Below, one piece after another: positions 1-10,344 of a stretch of 64,000 nt of DNA (position 1 is its first letter; each line of letters begins with the position of its first letter). This DNA is from Thunnus maccoyii (lineage: Eukaryota; Chordata; Actinopteri; Scombriformes; Scombridae). A model generated the notes under the pieces. It was not told the origin of the DNA and did no database searches. It was given only the letters and a program-made list of their open reading frames with translations. A program made the translations under genes and the position numbers. Location of the stretch: positions 17,495,111 through 17,559,110 of the forward strand of contig NC_056552.1 in the NCBI RefSeq assembly GCF_910596095.1, written 5' to 3'.

Positions 1-3000
1 ACACGTGAAAGGCCGCTCTTCTTTATTTGGGGACATATTTGTTTGTACCTCACTACTGCCTGACGGTCCATCACAGGCATGGGCTTCCAGTTGGTCAACA
101 GACAGAAAGGCCTGCTTGCATTGCTTGCACTTAAAGGCTCTAGATTTAAAGCCTCTCCTGCCTGCAGCCCCATCCTTCCTGAGGTCTGCACAGACGTGGG
201 CTAACAGCTGCTTCTTTCCCCTAAAGCCTTTTCCACAGTTTTGGCAAGAGTGCTTTTTATATGCAAAGTGGGTGCGTAAGTGGTTCTTTAGTGCCAGTTG
301 ATTGGAGTAAGTGTTGTTACAAACAGAGCAGTAATATTCACCTGTTTTATGAGAGTTTCTGTGGTTGACCAGACTGCCTGCGTGGCGGTATGTACGCCCA
401 CACTGGTCACAAGCGAAAGGTCGTTGGTCGCCTGTGTCCTCTGATTTGACTGAAGTCTCAGATTTTGTTTGTACCATCTTTTCTTCAGACAGCTGCTTAC
501 AGCGCCGGACTGAGGTAAAAGCCTGACTGGGGTTTTCAGTTGAGGACTGCATTCCTTCATCTGACCTTGTCCCATTCATCTGCATGAGGGCCTGGATCTG
601 GTTGTTGAGTTCCTGGATTTTGGCTTGGTTTTCTTTGTGCCTTCTCAGGTGGTTCAATAGCTGCTTCTGAATTTTGAAGGCTTTCCCACACTCATGGCAA
701 GTATGCCTGGGGGAGGAGACAAAGGCATGTGGTTAATTCTGTGTTTGCACAACAAGGACTACACAAGGAATAGAGCCACAGTGAAAAAAACACATCTGCA
801 ACACAAAAAAATGCTTTTTTTGTTTAACAATTACAAATAATTTCCAACAAGAATTGACAACTGGCGACACAACATATGAGAATTTTGTGAGAATTCATGA
901 TATGCACTCTTGTTGGAACTAACCTCTTAATATCAAAGTGGGACCTCTGATGGTTTTTAAGGGCCAACAGGTTGTAGAAACGTTTCTGGCAGACGAGACA
1001 TCTGAACACACCTGTTTTATGGGATTTTTTGTGGTTAAGGAGGGAGCCAGCATGTCTGTATGATCGCCCACACTGATCACATTTATACTGACGATCCTCT
1101 GTATCCACAGTGTCTTTGACGTGACTTGTTTCTTCATGCTGGGTGACATCGTTTACTTTTATTTCCACTTTACCGTTTGTTGACTCATCTTTCTTTCCAG
1201 CCGTGCAGCCATGGTTTTCAAGATGATGGTAGCTGGTGCAAAAGATGCCACAGCTGCCGCAGATGATACTCTGCGCTTCCTCCTTGCTTCCAGAGCCAGC
1301 GCTGTTGTTCACATGTAAATTAGTACTGTTATTTACCTGGTCTGTGTTGTGTAGAAGCTGATGAGTAATCAAGTCCTGCCTATTGGCAAAACTTTCCCCA
1401 CATGTACTACAGATAATCATCTCCCCCGGCTCTTCGTCTTTCACCTCTTCATGGGAGGACATGGAAGAAGGCCCTGAGCTTGCAGGAGTGTTGTGGGACT
1501 GTGTGTGTCCTCGGAGGTGGCTCCTGAGAGCCCTCATGCTGGTGTAGCTGTTTCCACATATAGAGCACTGATAAAGATCACCATCATCATCCTCCTCGTC
1601 AGCATTATCACCTTCTCCGCCACCGTTCAGCTGATCACTGCTCATATTTTCATGGAAACTCTGTTCAAAGTAACTTTGGTCATGGCTACCGTTCAGACCA
1701 TGAAACTCTACATTACTCGCTGGATTTCCAATGGCACAGTGGCCATTGCTGTCCTGGAAGTTAATACTACTGTCATAGTCACTGCTAGTAGTGTCATGTT
1801 GCTGCTGTAGCAGTGGACAACTGTGAGACTTAATACCTGCAATATCTGCAAATGTCTCACCACAGTCTGCACACATGTGCCTCTGCATCAGGTGTTCATT
1901 GTGAGGTAGATGCACAGTCATGTCTTGGGAAAAGTCCTGATTAAACTGCTCATGGTACAACGCTCCATTGCTGTGGTCAAGTCCATTCTCCTGGTCGATA
2001 CCAAGTGCAAGGTGAGTGCTGTCCTCTTCCTCCACTTGGGAAGAGAAGCAGCCCTGCTGGTTATCCAGAGTCAGAGGCTCTGAGGAGAGCCAATCTCCCT
2101 CATTGGTGAGGCTAAAAGATGACGGCTGAGCTTTGTGGAGGCGAAGATGACTTTTGAGGGCGGCCAGGTGAGGATAACTCTTTCTGCAGATGGAACACTG
2201 GTAAATCCCGACCTGATGTGACCTTTTGTGGTTGATGAGGCTTCCAGAGTGGCGGTAGCTTTTCCCGCAGATTTGACACTTGAAGGGACGCTCATCAGAA
2301 TCTACAGTAGTCTCTTCAGTTTTGTTTTCATTGTCAGTGTTTTGTGTATGCACCAGAGCAGGATTGAGAATGTTCACGTCTATGATTGGGGGTTCTCCCT
2401 GAGTGCTATTGGAAGATGGTGTTCGATTATTAGAACAGTCCGAGTACACGTGACCGTTGCTTCTAATCTGCTCCTGTGGCTGATCAAAACCTCCAAGATT
2501 ATCTACTGATGACACGGAAGGAACATTATTTATAGGAGATGCATAAAAATTTGACTCAGGTGAAGCAATGCTATTGTCGTATGAAATATTATGGTTTTCT
2601 GAAAAGTTGTCTTGAAGCCCAAATGACACAGATGAGGAGTTGTGCATTTGGATGTGTTCCTGGAACTCTTCATCATTGGGAAATAGTACCTGACACAAAT
2701 GGCAAAAATTAACTGGAGCATCCTGGCTCTGAGGTGAAAACTGGTCCAGTGATGTGCCTGTGTATGACCCGCCCATCGAACTGGGGTCTGCCCCGCTTCT
2801 TGCCTTGTGAGTTCTCTGGTGGCTGTAGAGGGCAGCCATGTTATTGAACAGTTTGAAACACACCGTGCACTCAAACATTCCAACTTGGTGAGTCTTTTTA
2901 TGATTGGTCAGGCTTCGATGGTGTATATATGACTTATCACACAAATCACATCTGAAAGGTCGATCTGCGGCATCATCAGAGGTCTCAGATTGTGCATTAT

Positions 3001-3532
3001 AAACAACCCCCACCTTGTCCTCAGCTGGGCTGTTTTCTGTAGAAATCCCAATGCTGGTCGACTGCTCGTTCAAATGATGCGGGTGATTATTTTCAAATTC
3101 ATGTTTATTTTCATGTGTGGCATACTCCATATCTACTTTCCTATATGACTGCTCCTTTACTCTCCTTGTGAGATGAACCCTCTCATGTGTAGCAAGTTGT
3201 GTTGCCAGACGAAAAGCCTTCCCACATTCTGCGCAGGAATACTTTTTCTGAGAGGTATGGCTCCGTAGATGACTTTTCAGGGCCAAAGCGTTAGAGTTTT
3301 CTTTACCACAGATGTTACATTGAAAGGAACCCACATCGTGAGTCTTTTTGTGGTTAGCTAGGCTACCGGCATGCCTGTAACCACGTCCACATTCATCACA
3401 TTTAAATTTGCGTTCTTCCTCTTGTTGAAGGTGAGCATCCATGTGTTCAAGCAGACTGGGCATACTGGGACATACCATGCCACACTGTTTGCAAGGAAAC
3501 CCTGTTGTCCTGCCAGGGTCTTGCACAGCCAT
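1..3532 (-). CDS. znf646: ZNF646-like C2H2 zinc-finger protein (3' end cut by window edge)
   Basis: Two coding exons are visible: 924-3,532 (start ATG at 3,530-3,532) and 1-706, separated by a 217-bp GT-AG intron. The frame is still open at the left edge, where another finger begins. The protein is built from repeated pairs of C2H2 fingers of the form CxxCGxxYRHxGSLxNH followed by a short HxxGxFxC link and a second finger containing ALxxHxRxH. At least five such pairs are present, with acidic, Ser- and Asn-rich spacers between them. This paired layout, together with the divergent neighbour znf668, matches vertebrate ZNF646, a probable nuclear DNA-binding protein of poorly known function. Fingers are seen directly; the orthology call rests on layout and synteny. 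A 5' untranslated exon is likely near 4.4-4.6 kb, because the minus strand has CAG|GT donors at about 4,467 and 4,369. Confidence 0.88.
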
Positions 3533-5709
3533 GACAATATAATGATTGAAATAAGTGCACCAGACACAGAGTGTATGAATATGCAGGGGGGAAATGCATT
3601 AGATGCCTTTCTTGTCCTTATAAAAAGAAGACAGTTCTTTACAATAAAAGGTCCAAGGAGCATCCAGGGAGGGGACACTGCAGATGATTTTGATAACTGG
3701 ATCCACTGGACTTGGGTTTAGGAGAGGCAGGTGAATCAAGCTGTTGGCGACAGAAGAGACATGAGTTTGAGATATACATTAACAACTCATGTAACTTATT
3801 TTTCACAAGATTGCTCAGTATTCAATCTGTTTTATATAATACTCTACACATGATAAAGGGTACAACAAAAAATAACTGAAATATTTATATATATATATAT
3901 ATAATTATTATATAAACATTTATAAATATTTTGTATTCATACAATCATTCTACAATACAAAGTAACAACTTAACCAATACAACACACCCATGTCAGTTCT
4001 GTACATGAACATCTCATAATTTAGATTGAGATTCTCTGATCTACATTTGTCAAAGTCGACAATAAAAAATAAAAAAAAACGCCAAGAAATTTTAATTTAA
4101 ATGCGTGTTTAGCAGCATGTAAGCAGCATCATGGACAGGCTGCATCTCTGCACGAGCAGGCTAATTTGGACTAGCTATGTCAATAAACCGGGACACCAAC
4201 GCCTCTCTCTACAAATTTATCGCCACAGCAAATGGCCATATTCTCCGACTTTTTAAAAATGATTCAACTTGAAGGCGCTCATCCTCATCTTACTAAAACG
4301 ACGAGCAAACAAACGAATCACAGTTGAATTTGTACACCAGAGCAGTGAGCTAACGTTAGCGCCCTACCTGCTAGCTAAACAAACATTGCACCAAAAAAGC
4401 CAAGAAGTCGTTTTTTTTTTTTTAAAAATGCGGGATCACAGCGGCAACAAATGCGTCAAATTAAATACCTGCAACAGTACTCGTTCAATGCACGCTCCTG
4501 ATGATATATATTCATTCATTATTTTAAAGACATCATTTTTATCTAAAGGGCAACCCCCCCTTTTTAAACAATTGCCTTTTTTTCTTCCATCCGTATTTCC
4601 ACATTGCTCTTGTTGCTAGGGAACAGGAAATGTGCAGCAGTGAAATACTTCCCCCTCCAAAGTCGCTAAAAGTTGATGACATAAAACGGCACCCAGCGCT
4701 GTGTTAAAGTTATCATGAAGAACAAATCAAACACAAATAAAAAATTGATATATCAGTTTCATTATACTGCACTTGGTTTTATCACACGTAGCTGAGCTAT
4801 TGACTGACACTAACTTTTTTTGTACAGTAATAATTTTATCTCCAGCTTAATAAGCCATTATTGTCACAAAACGTGTTAAATTTATTAAAAACAACCTGGT
4901 TTTATCAGGTGGTTTCTAGTAAATTTATATAGTGCTCTTTTCGATATATATATTTTTTTACATTATACGTATTAAAATGTTGCACACTTGGCTTGCCGGG
5001 AGCTGTCGTCATCATGGTCCTAGAGCCGTCCTACTTCATTCTGCAGCCAGTCAACACGGATCATCGTGTCTTCACAAGAAATGCAGTCGTGTACCGAGAC
5101 GCTTCTCCAGGCATTATCGACCAACTATTAATGTCCTGATTCAGGTAAGAAAGACCCTTTGAGTCTAAAAATACAGACACGGTGCAAAGACAGAGCTGAT
5201 GATGCCACTATCGAGTGAGTTGGTGCCGCCGGTCCTAAAGCCAGCCATTTTGAGTTTGTGAAAAAAACAAATTAGCAAGCAAGCTAACGAGGATGAATAC
5301 GTACATGTTGTCACCGGTTGTTAACGCTGTCGCATCGACGCATGATTGATCGATCCGTGTCTCTGGCCGGACACATATCAGTCATTCACACACTCAGTGA
5401 TCTTTGTCATTGCATCGCCAACTTCCTCTGGCATCAAAGCGGTTAGCTTATTGTCCCTGAGGTCCTAATGCCAGCCATTTTGTGACTTAATGCACACCCA
5501 CATATTTCTGTTATTATGTTATAATACAGATTTTTCCTGGTGCAGCATCAGTCACTGTCACTGATTATCATCTCTGCTAATTCATACCTGACAGGAGTGT
5601 GTCTATGGAACAAACTTATCTTACAGTCTCCTAATGCTGCTAATAATCTATTTATAGAATTATTGCAGTGAGGATTTTTTTTTTATATCATCCCTTTGCA
5701 GATATAAAG
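3533..5709. promoter_or_regulatory. Divergent promoter region of znf646 and znf668
   Basis: This 2.2-kb spacer separates two head-to-head genes. On the plus strand a consensus donor (CAG|GTAAGA) at 5,142-5,147 would end a noncoding first exon of znf668, joining to the acceptor TTTGCAG at 5,695-5,701 just before the znf668 start codon. On the minus strand, donors near 4,467 and 4,369 could serve znf646. A TA-rich stretch (about 3,886-3,960) lies close to znf646. No TATA box is obvious at either inferred start. The precise transcription starts are inference. Confidence 0.55.
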
Positions 5710-7047
5710 ATGACCTCTCCCCAGCCTGGCAGCCCACCTCTTGCAGAGCAGTACACCCCTCCTTCACAGGATGAGGAGAGCCCACAAGAGGAAGAGGTGG
5801 TGAGAGATCAGCCTGCAAAAAAACGTGGCAGAGGCCGGCCTCCGAAAGCCAAACTGTCATTCAAATGCTCTTCATGCACAGAGGCTTTCAGAAGTCTGTC
5901 AGCTCTGCGGAGTCACAAGCTTTCAGCCCATGTAAAGGACCGTCAGCAGCAACACTCGTGTTCTCAGTGTACTAAAACATTCTCAAGCAAGGCTCAACTC
6001 TCCAAACATGAGCGCACGCACTCAGCCCAGCGCCCCTTTCAGTGTCCTGACTGTCACAAGGCTTACAAGACGCCCACAGAGCTGCGCAACCATAGCCGCT
6101 CTCACACTGGGGAGAAACCTTTCGTATGCACAGAGTGTGGCAAGGCCTTCATGCAGGCTATATGTCTGAGGATCCATATGACACAGCATAGTGGAGAGCG
6201 TCCGTATTCTTGTCGTCAGTGCTCCAAGAGCTACCCCACCCTGTCTAAACTGAAGGTGCACATGCGCTCTCACACTGGAGAGAAGCCATATTTCTGTGCT
6301 GAGTGTGGTAAGAGTTTTGCCGACCCCTCCGTGTTCAGAAAACACAGGAGGAACCACCAGGGCCATAGGCCGTACGCCTGCGTCGAGTGTGGGAAAACTT
6401 ACACAGAGCTGAAGGACCTGAAAAACCACGAGCGCTCCCACACTGGAGAGAAACCGTACCTGTGCTCAGACTGCGGCAAGGCCTTCTCTCGCTCCTCCTC
6501 TCTGGCCTGCCATCAGCGCATTCACTCCCAGAATAAACCCTATCAGTGCGAGCAGTGTGGTAAAGGCTTCACCCAGCTGTCCTCCTACCAGTCTCATCTC
6601 CGCACTCACTCCGGAGAGAAGCCGTTCCTCTGTCCACAGTGTGGCAAGATGTTTTCTGATCCTTCCAGTTTCCGTCGCCACCAGCGAGCCCACTTGGGTT
6701 TCAAGCCCTACCCTTGCGATAAGTGCTCCAAGAGGTTCCGGCAGCCGGCCGATCTGGCCGTGCACGAACGTGTTCACTCTGGAGAGCGGCCTTACAAATG
6801 TCAGAGCTGTGACAAGGCCTTTGTAGCATCCTGGGATTTGCGGCGCCACATGCTCGTCCACACAGGTCTTAGACCCTTTTCGTGCACTGAGTGCGACAAG
6901 TCATTTGCGGAGCGCTCCAGCCTCAACAAGCACCGCCGTGTGCACTCCGGAGAGCGGCCGTTCAAATGCGAGGAGTGTTTGAAGTCATTCGTTGTGTCCT
7001 CAAGCCTGCGCAAACACGAGAGAACTCACCTGGCTGAACAGTCTGAA

Positions 7048-7109
<62 letters not shown>

Positions 7110-7719
7110 GGAGACAGAGGCCGGGTCAGCCTCAGGCTTTACCGGCCACACAACTCTCCCTCAGTTCTCCTGTACTCACTGTGATGCTACATTTGGTACC
7201 TGGGATGAAGTTCAGGCCCATGAAAATCTTCACTCCATTGACTCCACTCCTCCAACTGTTACCAAAATTGTGCCCCTGGGCTCACATGTATGCGAAACCT
7301 GCCAGGCGGAGTTTGCACAGCTGGCAGACTTGCAGGAGCACGAGAAGCAGCATCCCAAGCCGAGGCCCCACCTCTGCAACAGCTGTGGGAAAGGCTTCCT
7401 CAACAAATCTGGACTGCGTAAACACCAGAAGATCCACTCCACCAGCAAACCTCACAGCTGTCCCCACTGTGGCAAAGCTTTTCTGTTTGCTGCCTATCTT
7501 CGTAAGCACTTACGGACTCACGCAGACGCTGTCCCAGCCACTTCACTCACAGACATAAACATTATTCATACGGACCCACTCCCCTCTCCTCAACCCCCCA
7601 GTGAGGTTACCCCCACCACTGTTGAACCCAGCAGCATATCCCTGACTGTTCCAGTGACTGTACCTGTGACTGCTTTTCAGGCTCTGCCGGAGTATTTGGT
7701 CAAGGAAGAAGGACTTTAA
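5710..7719 (+). CDS. znf668: ZNF668-like protein, 18 C2H2 fingers plus polyglutamine
   Basis: A single coding exon of 669 codons. An acceptor (TTTGCAG) ends at 5,701, and the first ATG after it, at 5,710, opens the frame with [10 protein letters not shown]; the open frame upstream of it is intronic. I count 18 C2H2 fingers. Fourteen run from about 5,860 to 7,030, many joined by TGEKP-type linkers. A glutamine run and a linker follow, then four more fingers up to about 7,530 and a Pro/Thr-rich tail. A basic AT-hook-like patch (RGRGRPPK) precedes the first finger. The architecture and its position beside znf646 match vertebrate ZNF668, a nuclear protein implicated in p53 stabilisation and chromatin or DNA-damage responses in mammals. 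Function in fish is inferred. The finger array is intact, with no stops. Confidence 0.9.
7048..7110 (+). repeat. In-frame CAG/CAA repeat in znf668 (21 Gln)
   Basis: Twenty-one consecutive glutamine codons lie between fingers 14 and 15 of znf668. The first part is mostly CAG and the second mostly CAA, so the DNA repeat is interrupted and less prone to slippage than pure CAG. Confidence 0.97.
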
Positions 7720-9208
7720 GCTTCTTTTTTTTTTTTTTTACTGCTGTGGAATTTTCATCCCACAAATATTTAGCCAGAGGCCTTAAATCTTTTTAGATGA
7801 TGGGTCTGATTTCAACAAAAAAAAAAAAAGTGTTATTTTTCGCAGTAACTCCCTTCAAACCTTCAAAAAAGTTCAAAATGGAGTTCCCTTCATGTTAATT
7901 GTTAGAGCTTTGTCATTGTTTTGTACTGTCATGATATTTGAAAGATGTTACCTATGATGTTGTTGATGTTTTAAAATATATGCTGTACTATCAGTCGCCT
8001 ACTATGAAATTGTCTTATTTGTTGTAATCTCTTCATAAATATGTGGTGTTGCGAACATATATGCCGATCAATGTAAAATCTCACTTAAAAATGTTGTGAT
8101 GTCAGGTAAATGTTTTATAATACATTTTAAGTCCAGCTTCTCTTAAATCCTTTGCATTCATTCAACTTACATTTTGTTGGGAAAAAAAATATTTGTAACT
8201 GTTTTACTGTGTAATTATTAGTAATAACCATCATCTAATTATTAAAAGAGTTTAAAAAAAAACAACAAATTCAGTGGCATTCCAAAATGTTCAAGAAGAG
8301 GAATTAAATTTTTTAATATAAACAAAAAATGTGTCTTTGTTTGTTTCTTCATGTTCAAAACCAACTTGTGTTCATGTTGAACCAGTTTCAGTGTTGGTGC
8401 AGTTTTTCCAATGCATGAAGATCTTAAATGTTAAAGAGAGAGATGCTTCCAAGTAAAGTGAGGTCAAGTCAACACATCATCATGGTAAGAAGCTGTATCA
8501 CATCTGGTGATGACTGACATTTCTTGAACCCATAAAAGACAGAATGCAGAGCGAGTGATAGTATTCCATTAGCAGGCTGCTATTTAAAGGTAAGCTCACT
8601 TATCTGCTACACTTTATTCCCATTAATGACAGTTTTACCTTGAAGTACATTAAGAACCACTTAAATCCAGACGCACAAACAGACGTGTGTATATTTGCTG
8701 TGACATTTGAGAATGCTGAAATGAACAGTTTTCATGCTTAATGCTTTCACGCTTCCTTAAAGTCGACTTGTGAGCTGCTGGAGCTTTGTTGGTTCGACAA
8801 ATGAGAACACGTGTACTGGTAAGGCTTTCTTTTGTGTGTTTGCATTGCAATTCATAGGTACTTTACATTTAAAGATGGACATTTTTTGAAGGATTATACA
8901 GAGAAACTCAAAATGATAAGACTTCTGAGCCAAATATCTAAAAAATGTTCATTATATTCTGTTCCATTTCTGCACTGACTTGACTGTCGTTTTGTTAGTT
9001 TTATACTCTGATCCTGAAGAAACAACATTTGACTGTAACTTTATTTTTTACGGTTGAAATGACAAACTTAAAACTGAAACCTGAGATTAAATTTCTTCAT
9101 CCATTGAAAGGATTTCTCGTGATAAATAAGCAGAACTGAAAGTGAAACAGTCTGTCATAAATATGGATAACTTCCCTACTGTTAGATACCCAACAAAAGC
9201 CAGGAGTG
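7720..9208. other. znf668 3' UTR and spacer
   Basis: AT-rich sequence with poly-T and poly-A runs just after the znf668 stop. No canonical AATAAA was found close to the stop; ATTAAA variants occur near 8,240 and 8,303. No coding region, RNA gene or transposon was recognised. The upstream exon or promoter of the connexin-like sequence could lie near the right end, since CCAG occurs at 9,200-9,203 as a possible acceptor. Confidence 0.5.
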
Positions 9209-9949
9209 ATGATGGCAGCCATAGTAACAGGTCTCATCCCCATCCAGCAGACGGCGGTGGATGCCACCATCATCTACAAGTGCCGCTCCCTGTGGTTCGG
9301 CCTCCTGTGCATCCGCCTGGTGATGCTCTTCCTGGCTGAGCTGCCATTTACAAAACTGGACGCTGACATTGCCTGCGACGGCACCACGCAGGGTCAGCAT
9401 CTGCACCCGAGCCTGTTTTAACAAACACCTCCATAAGGCTATGATGGTGGTCTGGAACTTCACCTATATCTTGGTTATCCTTTCTGTCCTGCTCATGGAG
9501 CTGTTTGCCTCCCACCTGCCCTCCCCAGCCCAGAAGAGGAGCTCTCAGATGAAGATTGATTGGGAGCTGGAGGCTCAGGGGAAAGAGGAGGCTCAGGTTG
9601 TGCGCAAAGACACCAGAGGCAAGACGGTCATATAGATCTCCACAGAGACAGAGGCACTGTGGGCTTCTACCTGTTGAGCATCACTCTGCATATTCTGGTC
9701 GAAACCTGGTGTGTGTATGTTCTGCTTCCTTGGAACCTGCCCGAATTCAATAATTGTCCATACAAATGCTCGACAGACATCTGCTCTAAATTACATGTTT
9801 GTGTTGTGATGGCTGCACCAGAGAAACGCATGTTTATTTATGCTTTGGCTTCCATCTCTGGCATGATTATTGTTTGTTCAGTCCTATGCTCACTACCTTT
9901 GCAACTTTTAAGTACTGACAGTTTTTTTCTCTGCAATATTCTGATGTAG
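9209..9949 (+). pseudogene. Connexin-like gene with two frame breaks
   Basis: Three overlapping frames together give a connexin layout. An N-terminal segment and first membrane helix (SLWFGLLCIRLVML) lead to a first loop beginning ACDGTTQ. After a shift near 9,392 the loop continues as ICTRACF and a second helix (WNFTYILVILSVLLMELF). The cytoplasmic loop then ends in a stop at 9,633-9,635. A second shift at that point restores a third helix (GFYLLSITLHILVETW) and a second loop with cysteines spaced C-x4-C-x5-C (CSTDICSKLHVC). This is followed by APEKRMF, matching the connexin loop-2 hallmark before helix four, and a very short tail. The two shifts together restore frame, but as written no single protein is possible. 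Loop one has eight residues between its first two cysteines rather than the usual six. Connexins form gap-junction channels; the subfamily could not be placed. Assembly error is the alternative. Confidence 0.72.
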
Positions 9950-10344
9950 TCTTAATGGATATGAACACATTTTGATTGCGTAATCCTAATCAGAATTATG
10001 TTAACTGTTGTGTTGGAGGTTCATATATGTTGTTGTGAGATGTATTTTGCTGACACAAAAGGATCTAAGTGTTAGCTGCATGATGGTGTTTCTGAGTCAG
10101 GTTTTTCCTGTGTTTTGGTCAGCGTGAAAACACAAACTGCCACATGGATGGTGTGAAATACACACCCATGTTCACTGTATACTACCTCAGCAGTTTTGAT
10201 ATGCTTAGAAGTGTTTTTCTGGATACAGATTAACATGTTTTAAACTGATATAATTTACATTGTGAGATATTTCAACAGACTTTATTCAGCCAGATAATCA
10301 AACAGCGGTATTTATCTTCTAGTGAGGTGGCGGCTGACAGTTGG
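9950..10344. other. Convergent spacer with 3' UTR of the vWA gene
   Basis: Spacer between the connexin-like sequence (plus) and the Sec23/24-like vWA gene (minus). The minus strand has AATAAA at 10,281-10,286, about 60 nt past that gene's stop codon, which suits a short 3' UTR. Confidence 0.6.

Noticed and set aside
1493-2509. Plus-strand open frames opposite znf646
   Set aside because: Antisense shadows of the zinc-finger exon; no known domain in the translations.
6022-7013. Minus-strand open frames opposite znf668
   Set aside because: Antisense reading of regularly spaced finger codons; the periodicity creates long open frames without meaning.
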